Source: Rossellomorea sp. AcN35-11 (GTDB lineage Bacteria; Bacillota; Bacilli; Bacillales; Bacillaceae_B). From it: DNA of 64,000 bases. The position numbers were made by a program, and so were the translations under genes. The notes below the pieces were generated by a model. The model had not been told where the DNA came from, did not search any database, and was given only the letters and a program-made list of their open reading frames with translations. Where the stretch lies: contig CP128836.1 of assembly GCA_030388825.1 (NCBI GenBank), positions 310,001 through 374,000 on the forward strand. Direction: 5' to 3'. Shown here piece after piece: positions 1 through 8,485 of the stretch (its first letter is position 1; the number at the start of each line of letters is the position of its first letter).

Positions 1-1
1 T

Positions 2-265
2 TATGATGGTATCGAAATGGAAGCATCTTTCTTTAATCGAGTTCCGCGATGGATTACCTATCAAGGCCAACGCGAAATGGTTTATGAATACGGATATGAG
101 CTAGCAAAGAAAATTATTGAAGAAAAAGGATATAAGCTGAACGCTCTTCCTGGAGAGGAAAACTTCGAGGGTCTTGAAACATACAAGCGATACTATCGAC
201 AAAATAAACCACAAAACAAGAAGTTAGTCATGATGTCCGAAGAACCAGTAGAAGTTTGGGATTAA
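2..265 (+). CDS. C-terminal part of an unidentified protein (truncated at window edge)
   Basis: The reading frame is open from the first base of the window, so this is the 3' part of a longer gene; the ATG at 17 is probably internal. The visible 88 residues are charged and rich in aromatic residues and end in PVEVWD. I do not recognise a family. It lies upstream of a DnaD-type replication gene in the same orientation, so a role in replication or maintenance is possible but not shown. Confidence 0.6.
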   Translation, partial: YDGIEMEASFFNRVPRWITYQGQREMVYEYGYELAKKIIEEKGYKLNALPGEENFEGLETYKRYYRQNKPQNKKLVMMSEEPVEVWD

Positions 266-396
266 AGAGTTGAGAACTCTTTTGCACGAGGAGAGAAATT
301 TTTCGGGAAGTAGACTCGAAATTATGGTATATAGATTTAGAATATCGTCACTCTTTGCAATATAAACCTACATCTAGATAGAAAAGAGGGGGAAAA

Positions 397-1098
397 TTGA
401 ACAGTCATCAGTTAATGAACGAATGGATGATTGCAGGTAATCTGACAATACCATCGATTCTCTTGAAGAGTTATACCAAACTCGGCTTGTCGAATGCGGA
501 GTTCATATGTTTACTTAACATATACGAAGCTTCAGAAAAAGGGGAGCGGTTTGTTTCGCCAGAAAAAGTACATACCTATATGGATTGTACTCAACAAGAA
601 TGCGCACACCTATTCAGAAGTTTAGTTCATAAACAGGTGATCGGAATAGAAAAAAACAGAGATTCAAATAATGTATTTTCATTCTCACCATTATGGAAGA
701 AGCTAACCATGTTAATACAAGAACCCGAAAACAAATATAAAGAGCACCCAAGTAAGTTGGAACCTAATATATATACGATTTTTGAACAAGAATTTGGCAG
801 ACCATTATCTCCAATTGAATGCGAAACGTTATCTTCGTGGATTGATCAAGATTACCACCCAAGTGACATCATAAAACAAGCTTTACGAGAAGCAATCATT
901 TCAGGCAAAGTAAACTTTAGATACATCGATAGAATATTATTTGATTGGAAGAAAAATGGCATACAAACGATTGAAGCAGCTAAGCAACACAGCCAACGTT
1001 TTAGAACGCATCAAAACCCACCAACAAAGACAGAAGAGAAACAACAGAAACAACAGAAACGTAAAACTATGGCATTTTATAATTGGCTAGAAGAATAA
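397..1098 (+). CDS. dnaD: DnaD-like replication initiation/primosome protein
   Basis: A 233-residue protein, essentially the length of Bacillus DnaD. Residues 1-105 resemble the winged-helix DnaD N-terminal domain. Residues 120-195 resemble the DnaB_2/DnaD C-terminal domain, including its YxxxILxxW signature (YIDRILFDWKKNG near 176). The last 40 residues are a Gln/Lys-rich tail. DnaD remodels DNA and recruits the helicase loader with DnaB and DnaI during replication initiation and restart. The start is TTG at 397, preceded by a strong GA-rich ribosome binding site (AAGAGGGGGA). A terminator follows directly. Plasmids and phages of Bacillales often carry DnaD-like proteins for their own replication, so this may be an element-specific initiator rather than the host copy. 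Confidence 0.85.
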   Translation: MNSHQLMNEWMIAGNLTIPSILLKSYTKLGLSNAEFICLLNIYEASEKGERFVSPEKVHTYMDCTQQECAHLFRSLVHKQVIGIEKNRDSNNVFSFSPLWKKLTMLIQEPENKYKEHPSKLEPNIYTIFEQEFGRPLSPIECETLSSWIDQDYHPSDIIKQALREAIISGKVNFRYIDRILFDWKKNGIQTIEAAKQHSQRFRTHQNPPTKTEEKQQKQQKRKTMAFYNWLEE

Positions 1099-1109
1099 TT
1101 AACTCATTT

Positions 1110-1143
1110 GACCACTGCGTTCCTTTGCAGGTGGTCTTTTTTT
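1110..1143 (+). terminator. Rho-independent terminator after dnaD
   Basis: The inverted repeat GACCACTGC / GCAGGTGGTC is followed by a run of T, 11 bases after the dnaD stop codon. Confidence 0.85.
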
Positions 1144-1264
1144 GTTTCTGATGGAATTCCAGTAACACTATAATATATTTCAGTAACTGCGGGTAGGAGA
1201 GAATTCAGAGAAAAAAGCAGCGCAAAAGCGGTGCTTCAATAAAGTTGTGAGTAATAATTAATAA

Positions 1265-1990
1265 TGTCACAAAAAAGTTGCATCTGTAGGGTGGGTTACT
1301 AGGCATTTAGGTTGGAAAACCCAAAGAATACATCACACTCTTTCAACAAACGAAAGGAAATTTTCATATTTATTGGAATGGATTGATGAAGTTATTGATA
1401 TCCGAGAACAGTTTCCTCTTCTTAGCAAAACAATAGAAATCGTAAGTAGGCTTGCAGTAAAACATGCAAACGTACAAGGGGTCACTGTAGTAATGACAAC
1501 TGACTTTATGATTACAATCAAGACTTCACAAGGACTTATGGATTAGGTTCGGACTGTTAAGCCCGCTTCAAAATTGAGTAAACGTACTTTGGAGTTTTCG
1601 AAATTGAAAGGAGGTTTTATCAGGAACAAGATATTGGTTTGGGCATAATAACAGAGAAAAGTATGCCAGATACATTAATAAAGAATATAGAGTGGTTAAA
1701 TGAGGGACCTTATTTAGATACTAGGACAATCGTTAATGAAGAACTTATTTAACTAATAGAACACGATCTTTTTAAGGATAAGGGAGGTACATCTATAAAT
1801 TTAATCTTCCTCAGGTGTGATAAATCTTTGGAATGCAGTCTGGAACGAATATGTTTATCCTTAAATATAATTTAGCAACAAAAAATGGGTTGAGGATATG
1901 AATCAGAAGTTCAAAAACTCTAACACTTTGATAAACAATTGGGAAAAGAATAAGATATTATCTCGGGGGACAATTGGTATTATTAAAAGT
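1265..1990 (+). pseudogene. tnsA: Decayed TnsA-like endonuclease of a Tn7-like transposon
   Basis: Frame-by-frame translation gives successive fragments of one TnsA-type protein. From 1265 the frame reads through VGWVTRHLGWKTQRIHH and IDIREQFPLL to VMTTDF, stopping at 1546. This matches the TnsA N-terminal catalytic domain, whose DIREQFPLL and TTDF blocks hold active-site acids. After a frame change come VKPASKLSKRTLE (about 1552) and GLGIITEKSMPD then LIKNIEWL (1620-1750), typical of the TnsA C-terminal domain. A last scrap near 1890 reads KKWVEDMNQK. There is no start codon and there are at least three frameshifts or stops, so it is inactive. TnsB/C partners are not visible. TnsA normally cuts the 5' ends of the transposon while TnsB joins the 3' ends. 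Confidence 0.8.
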
Positions 1991-2062
1991 ATTATAATAC
2001 TTTTTGCAAACTTAAAGTCACGAAAAAAATGTTATTATTAAGCTTATTTGAACTTTAAACAC

Positions 2063-2284
2063 TTAACCATCTTCTAAATGAAGTTTTCTGGTACTCGGAT
2101 TTTTGTATGAATTTCCCTCGTATTTTTTATCTAATATTTCTAAGACTATTTCTTCTGATAACCCAGTTAGTTCGCTTATAGACCTTATTGTAAAAGGTAC
2201 AGAAAGTGATTTATAATACACTAAAGCTCTTTCTATTTGTATAGCGTATTTTTCCTCACGATTATACAATCTACTATTCTTCAT
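2063..2284 (-). CDS. Small protein with a possible winged-helix motif
   Basis: A 73-residue protein starting at the ATG at 2284, which has a very strong GGGGGGA ribosome binding site 5-6 bases upstream; an earlier in-frame start lacks one. Residues 35-55 (IRSISELTGLSEEIVLEIL) look like a helix-turn-helix, so a small DNA-binding protein is plausible. It stands alone between the tnsA remnant and recA. Confidence 0.6.
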   Translation of the reverse strand: MKNSRLYNREEKYAIQIERALVYYKSLSVPFTIRSISELTGLSEEIVLEILDKKYEGNSYKNPSTRKLHLEDG

Positions 2285-2454
2285 AAGTCCCCCCCAAATA
2301 GTCAATTATCTAAAAAATATGTAGAAGCGAATTAGAGAAAATAAAGGCATTTCATCCTATTTTAACATATATACAATGAGATTACTGTGACTTTTATCAC
2401 AATTTTCAGTTATTTAAAACTCTTTTTCGCTAGGGCTTTAACTTAATAGAAAAT

Positions 2455-2516
2455 AAAAAAAGAGCCTAAATTATGCAAGTTTTTATGCACTACTTGCGTA
2501 TTTAAGCTCTTTTTTG
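2455..2516 (-). terminator. Bidirectional terminator downstream of recA
   Basis: A long imperfect stem (GAGCCTAAAT...ATTTAAGCTC with an inner GCAAG/CTTGC) is flanked by T runs on both strands. On the minus strand it ends the recA unit. Its plus-strand flank, TTTTTTGCATTT, is the same string that follows the class B leader terminators elsewhere in the window. Confidence 0.75.
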
Positions 2517-2562
2517 CATTTAAATAGGAAAATGCCATTTATAGAATTATTCACAAAAGTTA

Positions 2563-3570
2563 TTAAACTACTAATTCTTCTTTCACTGGTAAGCCATAAT
2601 GCTTTCTAATAGCTGTTGCTATCTCAAGAGCGATTTCAGGATTTTCTGCTAAGAACGTCTTTGAATTTTCTCTCCCTTGCCCTAAGCGCTCATCATTGTA
2701 AGAGTACCAAGCACCGCTCTTTTGAATAATATCTAGTTCTGAGCCCATATCCAAGATTTCACCTTCTTTAGATACACCTTGCCCATACATAATATCTATG
2801 TCAGCTGTGCGGAATGGGGGAGCAGTTTTATTTTTTACGACTTTAATCCTCGTTTTGTTACCAACCATTTCATTCCCTTGCTTTATTATCTCTTTTCTTC
2901 GAACTTCCAACCGAACAGAGGAGTAAAAACGCAGAGCTCTTCCCCCGGGAGTCGTCTCTGGATTTCCAAACATAACTCCAACCTTTTCACGGATTTGATT
3001 GATAAACACAGCAATTGTATTAGATTTGTTGATTGCCCCAGAAAGTTTACGGAGTGCTTGAGACATTAACCTTGCCTGAAGTCCAACATGAGCATCACCC
3101 ATTTCACCTTCTATTTCAGCTTTAGGGACAAGTGCAACTACAGAATCAATAACGATTATATCAACAGCACCACTTCGAACAAGAGCCTCTGCAATCTCCA
3201 ATGCTGCTTCTCCCGTATCCGGTTGAGAGAGTAGTAGTTCATCTACATCTACTCCCAAAGCTTTGGCATATACAGGATCCAGCGCATGTTCGGCATCAAT
3301 AAAAGCTGCCTGACCCCCTTGAGCTTGTACCTCCGCAATGGCATGGAGTGCCACGGTTGTTTTTCCTGAAGATTCGGGACCGTATGCTTCAATTATGCGC
3401 CCCCGCGGATACCCACCTATACCTAGTGCTGTGTCCAAAGCCAATGAACCGCTAGGTACAGATTCTATTTTACGATCTGCTTGTTCACCTAATTTCATAA
3501 TAGAACCTTTACCGAATTGCTTGTCTATTTGTTTCAACGCCATATCTAAGGCCGCTTTACGATCACTCAT
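2563..3570 (-). CDS. recA: Recombinase RecA
   Basis: A full-length 335-residue RecA. The Walker A motif GPESSGKTT lies at 64-72, and the Walker B region ([12 protein letters not shown]) follows near 140. The DNA-binding loop L1 region ([21 protein letters not shown]) and the L2 region ([16 protein letters not shown]) are intact. The C-terminal acidic tail is shorter than in Bacillus subtilis RecA (348). RecA forms filaments on single-stranded DNA, drives strand exchange and stimulates LexA self-cleavage. The ATG has an AGGAGAGAT ribosome binding site. No GAAC-N4-GTTC box is visible in the 80 bases upstream, so SOS control like that of the host gene is not evident. An element-borne second RecA is likely. 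Confidence 0.97.
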   Translation of the reverse strand: MSDRKAALDMALKQIDKQFGKGSIMKLGEQADRKIESVPSGSLALDTALGIGGYPRGRIIEAYGPESSGKTTVALHAIAEVQAQGGQAAFIDAEHALDPVYAKALGVDVDELLLSQPDTGEAALEIAEALVRSGAVDIIVIDSVVALVPKAEIEGEMGDAHVGLQARLMSQALRKLSGAINKSNTIAVFINQIREKVGVMFGNPETTPGGRALRFYSSVRLEVRRKEIIKQGNEMVGNKTRIKVVKNKTAPPFRTADIDIMYGQGVSKEGEILDMGSELDIIQKSGAWYSYNDERLGQGRENSKTFLAENPEIALEIATAIRKHYGLPVKEELVV

Positions 3571-3649
3571 ATTATCTCTCCTAACTTTTTAATCTACATA
3601 TATTATCTCAAACTTACTTTAACTCAACAAAAACTGAATAGGGGGAAAA

Positions 3650-4354
3650 TCACTGGTAAACACTCATATCGAAACCATCATCTGTTACGTACCCATCTGT
3701 TTCCCATATGTTTATTTCATTAAATTCCGCTTCACTTTCTACACTTCTCAAATGATTAGCATATTTAGTATCTGGCTCGTATAAGTACGCGACTCTTGCC
3801 AAACCTTCTCGGACGATCATCTCTTCATAAAGAGTATCTCCAACCCATACATAAGCTAGTAATCTACCATAATCATCATAAGGACTTTCCTTTTCTGATA
3901 ACTCAATTGTCACTTGCTGACCTGAAAGTGTCTTCTTAGCATAAGCACTAGCTTCTGGTCCGAATTTTTGAACCGCTTTTGGACCATGAACCTCAGGAGT
4001 GTCAATGTTTAAAATCCTGATAGTTGGCTCACTTTCACTATTAAGCCCTGCAACCTCTACATAGCGTTCAAAATCATTTGGACTAATCTTGATAGTATCA
4101 CCATCAGTAACATGTGATACTGTTGCAGAGAAGGAACGATCAGATGCTAATTCAGAACCTTTAGTAAATCCCTCAAATTTAGAAAGTCCTTCTCGGATAT
4201 CTTCAAGACCATCTTTAAATTCTTGTCCAGCTTCAATAACATCTTCTGTCTTATCCGCAATGGACGAAATGTTATTTACAGCATCGTTAACTTCTGTCTG
4301 ACTACATGTTGCAAGGGGTAGAATCAAGGCTAACGAAAACATAATTTTTTTCAT
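3650..4354 (-). CDS. Lipoprotein thermonuclease (staphylococcal nuclease family)
   Basis: A 234-residue protein starting at the ATG at 4354 (AGGGTGGTG ribosome binding site). A lipoprotein signal peptide with lipobox LATC covers residues 1-18, followed by a short helical linker to about 80. The SNase domain follows: HVTDGDTIKI, ILNIDTPEV, FGPEASAYAK, DDYGRLLAYVWV and EGLARVAY carry the Ca-binding Asp residues and the two catalytic Arg positions of the family. The enzyme would degrade DNA or RNA on the outer face of the membrane. It sits 13 bases after the gene at 4368-4688, so the two are probably co-transcribed, and downstream of them lies recA. Confidence 0.92.
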   Translation of the reverse strand: MKKIMFSLALILPLATCSQTEVNDAVNNISSIADKTEDVIEAGQEFKDGLEDIREGLSKFEGFTKGSELASDRSFSATVSHVTDGDTIKISPNDFERYVEVAGLNSESEPTIRILNIDTPEVHGPKAVQKFGPEASAYAKKTLSGQQVTIELSEKESPYDDYGRLLAYVWVGDTLYEEMIVREGLARVAYLYEPDTKYANHLRSVESEAEFNEINIWETDGYVTDDGFDMSVYQ

Positions 4355-4367
4355 GGAAATCACCACC

Positions 4368-4688
4368 CTAAAATAATAGTAGTTGTTCGAGGTCATTACC
4401 TAGTGGCACAGAATACTCTAACTTCACTTTTTCAGGTTTGTTTTGCCCAACAGAGGAATTGGTTTCATCCATCCATACTTGTTCACCATAAATCCTCTTA
4501 AGGTCGGGCTTAGTAAATTCCTTAGAACGAGTAGTGTATACATGTCTATAGGTCCCGTAGAGCTTAACCTTTAATTGAAGTTCCGAAGCATCAACTATTA
4601 TTCCTGGTATCTCTTTTTCTCCACCTATTAGAACCGGATCTCCTTCTTTAAACACATGACTTCGAATCAACCCAACAATATTATTCAT
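4368..4688 (-). CDS. Hypothetical protein upstream of the nuclease gene
   Basis: A 106-residue soluble protein with an AAGGAGAG ribosome binding site before the ATG. Residues 14-50 (EGDPVLIGGEKEIPGIIVD...) have the alternating beta pattern of a small barrel (KOW/SH3-like), but I do not recognise a family. It is the first gene of a two-gene minus-strand unit with the lipoprotein nuclease. Confidence 0.75.
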   Translation of the reverse strand: MNNIVGLIRSHVFKEGDPVLIGGEKEIPGIIVDASELQLKVKLYGTYRHVYTTRSKEFTKPDLKRIYGEQVWMDETNSSVGQNKPEKVKLEYSVPLGNDLEQLLLF

Positions 4689-4861
4689 TTTTGTCTCTCC
4701 TTAATTTTATCTTGCTTTAATTGTATGCGCGAGAAGAAGCGAAAACAAAAACTGAGTTAGCTTTATTTCGGATTACTATCAGTAAACCCACATCAGAGGA
4801 GAAAGTACCACTTTACATTAGAAGGCCGAGCATTTAGAGGCACTTTATAGTAAAATATTGA

Positions 4862-5018
4862 TATACACTTATTTAAATTTCATTATTTTTTACCAAGAGG
4901 TAAAAAAAAGACTAATTAAAAAGCGCTTCCAAAAGGGCGATCTATTCATTTTATTGAAAAGGTCCTCTTTTGGAAGTGCTTTTTGCATTTCATTACAACA
5001 AAAAGGAGAGTGAGTAGT
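4862..5018 (+). promoter_or_regulatory. Class B structured leader with terminator (promoter at its 5' end)
   Basis: A TG-A-TATACA extended -10 lies at 4859-4867. A hairpin (TTTTTTACC/GGTAAAAAA) follows near 4890-4912. Then comes a long stem whose 5' arm AGCGCTTCCAAAAG (4922-4935) pairs with CTTTTGGAAGTGCT (4967-4980), directly followed by TTTTT and GCATTTC. The gene's ribosome binding site begins 10 bases later. Compare 36309, 53922 and 56442: same layout and same trailing GCATTTC with different stem sequences. Confidence 0.7.
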
Positions 5019-6374
5019 TTGAGACATTCCATTATTCATCGTCGCCAAAGAAGAAGGAGAGGAGAGTTTAAAGTTTTTAATCATCCTTCCAAAATGGCGA
5101 ACGAAAAGGCCAATGAGTTTATTAGAAAGTTAGAAAAAGGGAAAGTTGTAGCAATTACATCAGCTAACGAAAAAAAGACTATTAAATTCAAAATGTTAGA
5201 GGACGGCTACATTTACCTTCTGACAGAACAAGGAGAAATGAAGGAAGGGAATTTAAAAGATAAGTGCCAGAAGATTTCTATAAGTACGCTGAAACACGCT
5301 TGCTATGAATTCCTATACCTGAAAACAGTAACAAGAGCCGAATTCGAGAAATATTCAAGGTATTGGAGTTCGCTTTTTGCACTATTGATTACTGTGTTTT
5401 TTGATTCCCTAAAGAAGCATCGCACTCCTAAAGGAGCCATTAGAATTACCTTGATAGGTAGTCGAGTATTTTTCTCAGGTCTATCAGCAGCAAGCAATAT
5501 TGATTGGGAAGCTATCAGAGAGAATGGATCCGCATTTATATTATTAGCATTTCCCGACATAAAAAGAACTGATAATTGGATAAAGAAGCTAAACGAATAC
5601 AATGTGGACAAAATTATGCTTGATAGTGGTGTTTTTGGCTATATCAATGCTATTAAGAAGGGGAAGAAAGCGACATATCCAAACCTCAACGAATACTGTG
5701 ATTTCATTAATAAAAACAAAGACTTATTATCACATGTGATTAATTTAGACCACCTTGAACCTGAAAAAGCAGACGAGAATCAAAAGTTGATTTATCACAA
5801 AACTGGAATCCGACCGGTACCAGTGTGGCACCCAGGTGATACTTTCATGGACCATGATTGGGATCGACTAGATGTGTTAGTGAAAGATGATTATCCATTG
5901 ATTGCAATCGGAAAAACCGTAGGAAAAGGAGAGGACTATAAAAAAGAAATCTTCAATGAGATCTTCCGAAGGTATCCTAATCAGAATTTCCACTGGCTAG
6001 GTGGGAACTCACAGTTGTTATTGGATTACAATTGGTTCTCAAGTGATGCCACAACTTGGTGGAAAGGAAGAGAGGAAAAGCCACAACTTACTGTATTCGA
6101 AGGCTTCAAAGCGACTACCAAGCGTCTTCATGAAGGAGTGTTAACCAGAGAGGAAGGGTTAACATTTAACATCCAAATGATCCAAAACATCGAATACATG
6201 AATTGGTCTACGTTTAAAAGGACTCCTGATAAAGCTCCATTTCCTGATTTAAAGGATTTGTGGGGAAGAGTGTATGACGCGAAGAGAGCTAAAATCGATT
6301 CAAGCAAGAGTAAAAACTTAGAAAAATCAACATACAAACAAATAGAATTGTTTGATGAAGAATTAGTTGGTTAG
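5019..6374 (+). CDS. Transglycosylase-like protein (tRNA/DNA-guanine transglycosylase superfamily, DpdA-like)
   Basis: A 451-residue protein starting at TTG 5019, 8 bases after AAAAGGAGAG. The C-terminal two thirds carry the pattern of phage and bacterial TGT/DpdA-like TIM-barrel proteins. LDSGVFGY (about 201-208) is followed by a loop, then NLDHLEP (242-248), GIRPVPVWHPGD (263-274), YPLIAIGK (292-299), FHWLGG (324-329) and SSDATTW (341-347). The DSG aspartate and the later Asp would be the catalytic candidates. TGT-family enzymes exchange guanine for a 7-deazaguanine in tRNA, or in DNA for DpdA. The N-terminal 120 residues are basic and unrecognised. It precedes a DNA methyltransferase gene by 56 bases, which fits DNA modification. 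No 7-deazaguanine synthesis genes are in view, so substrate and activity are inferred. Confidence 0.55.
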   Translation: MRHSIIHRRQRRRRGEFKVFNHPSKMANEKANEFIRKLEKGKVVAITSANEKKTIKFKMLEDGYIYLLTEQGEMKEGNLKDKCQKISISTLKHACYEFLYLKTVTRAEFEKYSRYWSSLFALLITVFFDSLKKHRTPKGAIRITLIGSRVFFSGLSAASNIDWEAIRENGSAFILLAFPDIKRTDNWIKKLNEYNVDKIMLDSGVFGYINAIKKGKKATYPNLNEYCDFINKNKDLLSHVINLDHLEPEKADENQKLIYHKTGIRPVPVWHPGDTFMDHDWDRLDVLVKDDYPLIAIGKTVGKGEDYKKEIFNEIFRRYPNQNFHWLGGNSQLLLDYNWFSSDATTWWKGREEKPQLTVFEGFKATTKRLHEGVLTREEGLTFNIQMIQNIEYMNWSTFKRTPDKAPFPDLKDLWGRVYDAKRAKIDSSKSKNLEKSTYKQIELFDEELVG

Positions 6375-6430
6375 GCCTAAGAGTCTCTAAGGCTTTTTCA
6401 ATTAAATTATCCAAAGGAGAGAATACACAC

Positions 6431-7960
6431 ATGAAATTTAATTCAAAGAAACGTCCATATAAGATAAAAAACAGACTATATATCGAGGCAAAATATTTAG
6501 AGAAATTCGGTTTTGGAATAGGGCAAGCCATCAAGTATATTTATGACGAAACAAAACAAGAAATTAAGGTAGTACCTGTTAGCGAATCCAGTAAACACGT
6601 TGCTCAGACTACTCAGAAAACCGGAAACGTAGTTCCTGTAATCGACATCAGAGGTGGAGAAATAGAGTCGTTCTTTGCCAAGCACAAGAAAGTGCAAGTG
6701 GAGATTGTTGAAGGGAAGATTGTATTCACTGTATTAGAGCAAGTAAATGAAAACATAATCAGCCTGGAGGAGAAGAAGAAGCAAAGAGAAATAAAGTACT
6801 CCATTAGCGTACCGGAACTAGCTAAAGTCGTAAACGGTGACCAGATGAGTATAGTTGATATGTTCCGTGTTAGTAAATCTGACGTAGAGTCAGAGGACGG
6901 GTTAGGAAAGAGATTAAAGGATAAGGCCATAAAAATGCTTTCATTGTTTTCGGGATGCGGTAGCATGGACAAAGGCTTTCTTGACGAGGGATACGATATA
7001 GTTTTTGCTAATGATCGTTACGAGGAAAAAGCTCTAAAGGATTATCACATACAAACCTACAAAGAAAATATCGGAGACCACATCGTAATGAAAGATGTTA
7101 TGGAGTTGAAAGAGGAGGATATACCTGAAGTCTCGTTCTTAGCCGCAGGAATTCCATGCGTGAAATTCTCACCATTGAATACGAAAAATAACTACAGAGA
7201 CAGCGATTCAGATACGGATCCACTTGTTGAAAAAACCATCGATATTATTAAATGGAGCAAAACTAAAGCTTTTCTATTTGAGAATGTAAGAAATTTTATT
7301 ACAGCCAAAAAAGGTGCGATCTTAAAACGTTTAAAAGAAGCCCTGCCAACTTTCAATATTATCGCCAAAGCAATTAAAGCGACTGAGTTAGGGTCTGCAC
7401 AAGGTAGGACTAGATTCTTCGTGTTTGGGATTCAAAATGCTGAACCAGAAATGACACTACCTCATCTAGCTCCTTATACAACAATAAAAGATGCCTTTGC
7501 TAACGTAGAGAAAGCCCCGCAGCAGGACATACGATTCACTCCGACTAATAAGACGTTGGAAAGAATGTCTTATGTACCAGAGGGAGGGAATATCAAAGAT
7601 GTCCCAGTGGAGTTAAGAGCTCCAAACAAGAAGTTTAGCAACTACTGTCAAAGATTAAAATACAAAGGACAGGCCCCAACTATTACTCACGTTCAAGATG
7701 ATGTAATATTTATTGTACCCGATCCTGAAATACATCCAGTCGAATGCAAACTACAAGAAGGGGAGCCTAAGCCCCGGTATATATCTGTAAGAGAGGCAGC
7801 TAGATTATTTAGTTTACCAGATGACTTTACCTTTAAAGGAAATCGAACAGCAATATTCGAAATGCTTAAAAATGCCGTAGACTATAAGGTGAGCCGTTTC
7901 TTAGCAAAAACAATAAAATCACAGTTACTAAATGTACTTGAAAAGCCAATTATGAGTTAG
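6431..7960 (+). CDS. DNA cytosine-5 methyltransferase with N-terminal AbrB-like domain
   Basis: A 509-residue protein with an AAAGGAGAG ribosome binding site. The methyltransferase part (about 168-500) shows the C5-MTase order: motif I LSLFSGCGSMDKGF (170-183), motif IV with catalytic Cys in AGIPCVKFS (239-247), motif VI FLFENVRNF (281-289), motif VIII GSAQGRTRFFVFG (321-333), and C-terminal motifs IX/X ending in a VSRFLAKTI helix. Motif IV is PCVKFS instead of the common PCQGFS, so it is divergent. Residues 1-50 resemble a SpoVT/AbrB swapped-hairpin domain, unusual for a Dcm-type enzyme. No restriction endonuclease gene is adjacent, so it is probably a solitary enzyme acting with the preceding transglycosylase-like gene or in self-protection. 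Confidence 0.88.
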   Translation: MKFNSKKRPYKIKNRLYIEAKYLEKFGFGIGQAIKYIYDETKQEIKVVPVSESSKHVAQTTQKTGNVVPVIDIRGGEIESFFAKHKKVQVEIVEGKIVFTVLEQVNENIISLEEKKKQREIKYSISVPELAKVVNGDQMSIVDMFRVSKSDVESEDGLGKRLKDKAIKMLSLFSGCGSMDKGFLDEGYDIVFANDRYEEKALKDYHIQTYKENIGDHIVMKDVMELKEEDIPEVSFLAAGIPCVKFSPLNTKNNYRDSDSDTDPLVEKTIDIIKWSKTKAFLFENVRNFITAKKGAILKRLKEALPTFNIIAKAIKATELGSAQGRTRFFVFGIQNAEPEMTLPHLAPYTTIKDAFANVEKAPQQDIRFTPTNKTLERMSYVPEGGNIKDVPVELRAPNKKFSNYCQRLKYKGQAPTITHVQDDVIFIVPDPEIHPVECKLQEGEPKPRYISVREAARLFSLPDDFTFKGNRTAIFEMLKNAVDYKVSRFLAKTIKSQLLNVLEKPIMS

Positions 7961-7973
7961 TTAAAAATAATAG

Positions 7974-8006
7974 AGAACAGACCTTCTTGGTCTGTTCTTT
8001 TTTTTT
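7974..8006 (+). terminator. Terminator after the methyltransferase gene
   Basis: A perfect 10-bp stem AGAACAGACC/GGTCTGTTCT with a TTCTT loop is followed by eight or more T, 13 bases after the stop codon. Confidence 0.92.
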
Positions 8007-8087
8007 CTAATCCAAACCATATGTGAATGAAGCTTGAGAAGAGAACAGATTTCTCTCTATTCCACAACTCTAGTTCTATAATTAACA

Positions 8088-8120
8088 ATAGTCTAGTTTA
8101 GTTAGTCTAGATTAGACTAT
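8088..8120. repeat. Short inverted repeat (possible operator)
   Basis: ATAGTCTA at 8088-8095 is mirrored by TAGACTAT at 8113-8120, with further TAGTCTAG repeats between them. It lies between the methyltransferase terminator and the 3' end of the minus-strand gene. The function is unknown. Confidence 0.4.
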
Positions 8121-8136
8121 TCAAGAAATTACTAAC

Positions 8137-8485
8137 TTACCACGCCATATAAGTAGAACGAACTGCTATTTCCTCACTGTTTATTTCAACATTTTTTCGT
8201 ACACAACCCGAACCATGAACATACTCTAACCAATACTCAACTTCCTCAAATTCCTCTTTTTTACATACAACAGTTACTTCCTTATATGCTAAAACATCAC
8301 CAAAATAGGGGCACTTTTCACCATAGCGAGCCTTGATCATTCCGTTACTTAGTCGCTCGGTTTTATCATCATTTAATCTTCCCCATACATCTTCTTGAAT
8401 AACATTTTTGGGTTTTTCTCCAAGAAGGAGAGATAACATTGATGGTTAGTTTTTGGGAAGAATTCTTTTCATCAGAACGTCTCAT
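8137..8485 (-). pseudogene. Frameshifted hypothetical gene
   Basis: A frame of 100 codons from 8439 to 8137 lacks a ribosome binding site at its first ATG. The ATG at 8485 has an excellent one (GAGGTGG), but its frame runs out after 38 codons. Joining the two by a one-base shift near 8430-8436 gives a continuous ~115-residue protein (start MRRSDEKNSSQ, then LLGEKPKNVIQEDVWGRL). The gene therefore appears broken by a single-base change. The product is unrecognised. It has a Cys-containing middle (KCPYFGDV) and ends in RSTYMAW. Confidence 0.5.

Noticed and set aside
1333..1521. A minus-strand 62-codon frame
   Set aside because: It is the complement of the tnsA remnant, whose plus-strand translation gives clear TnsA blocks.
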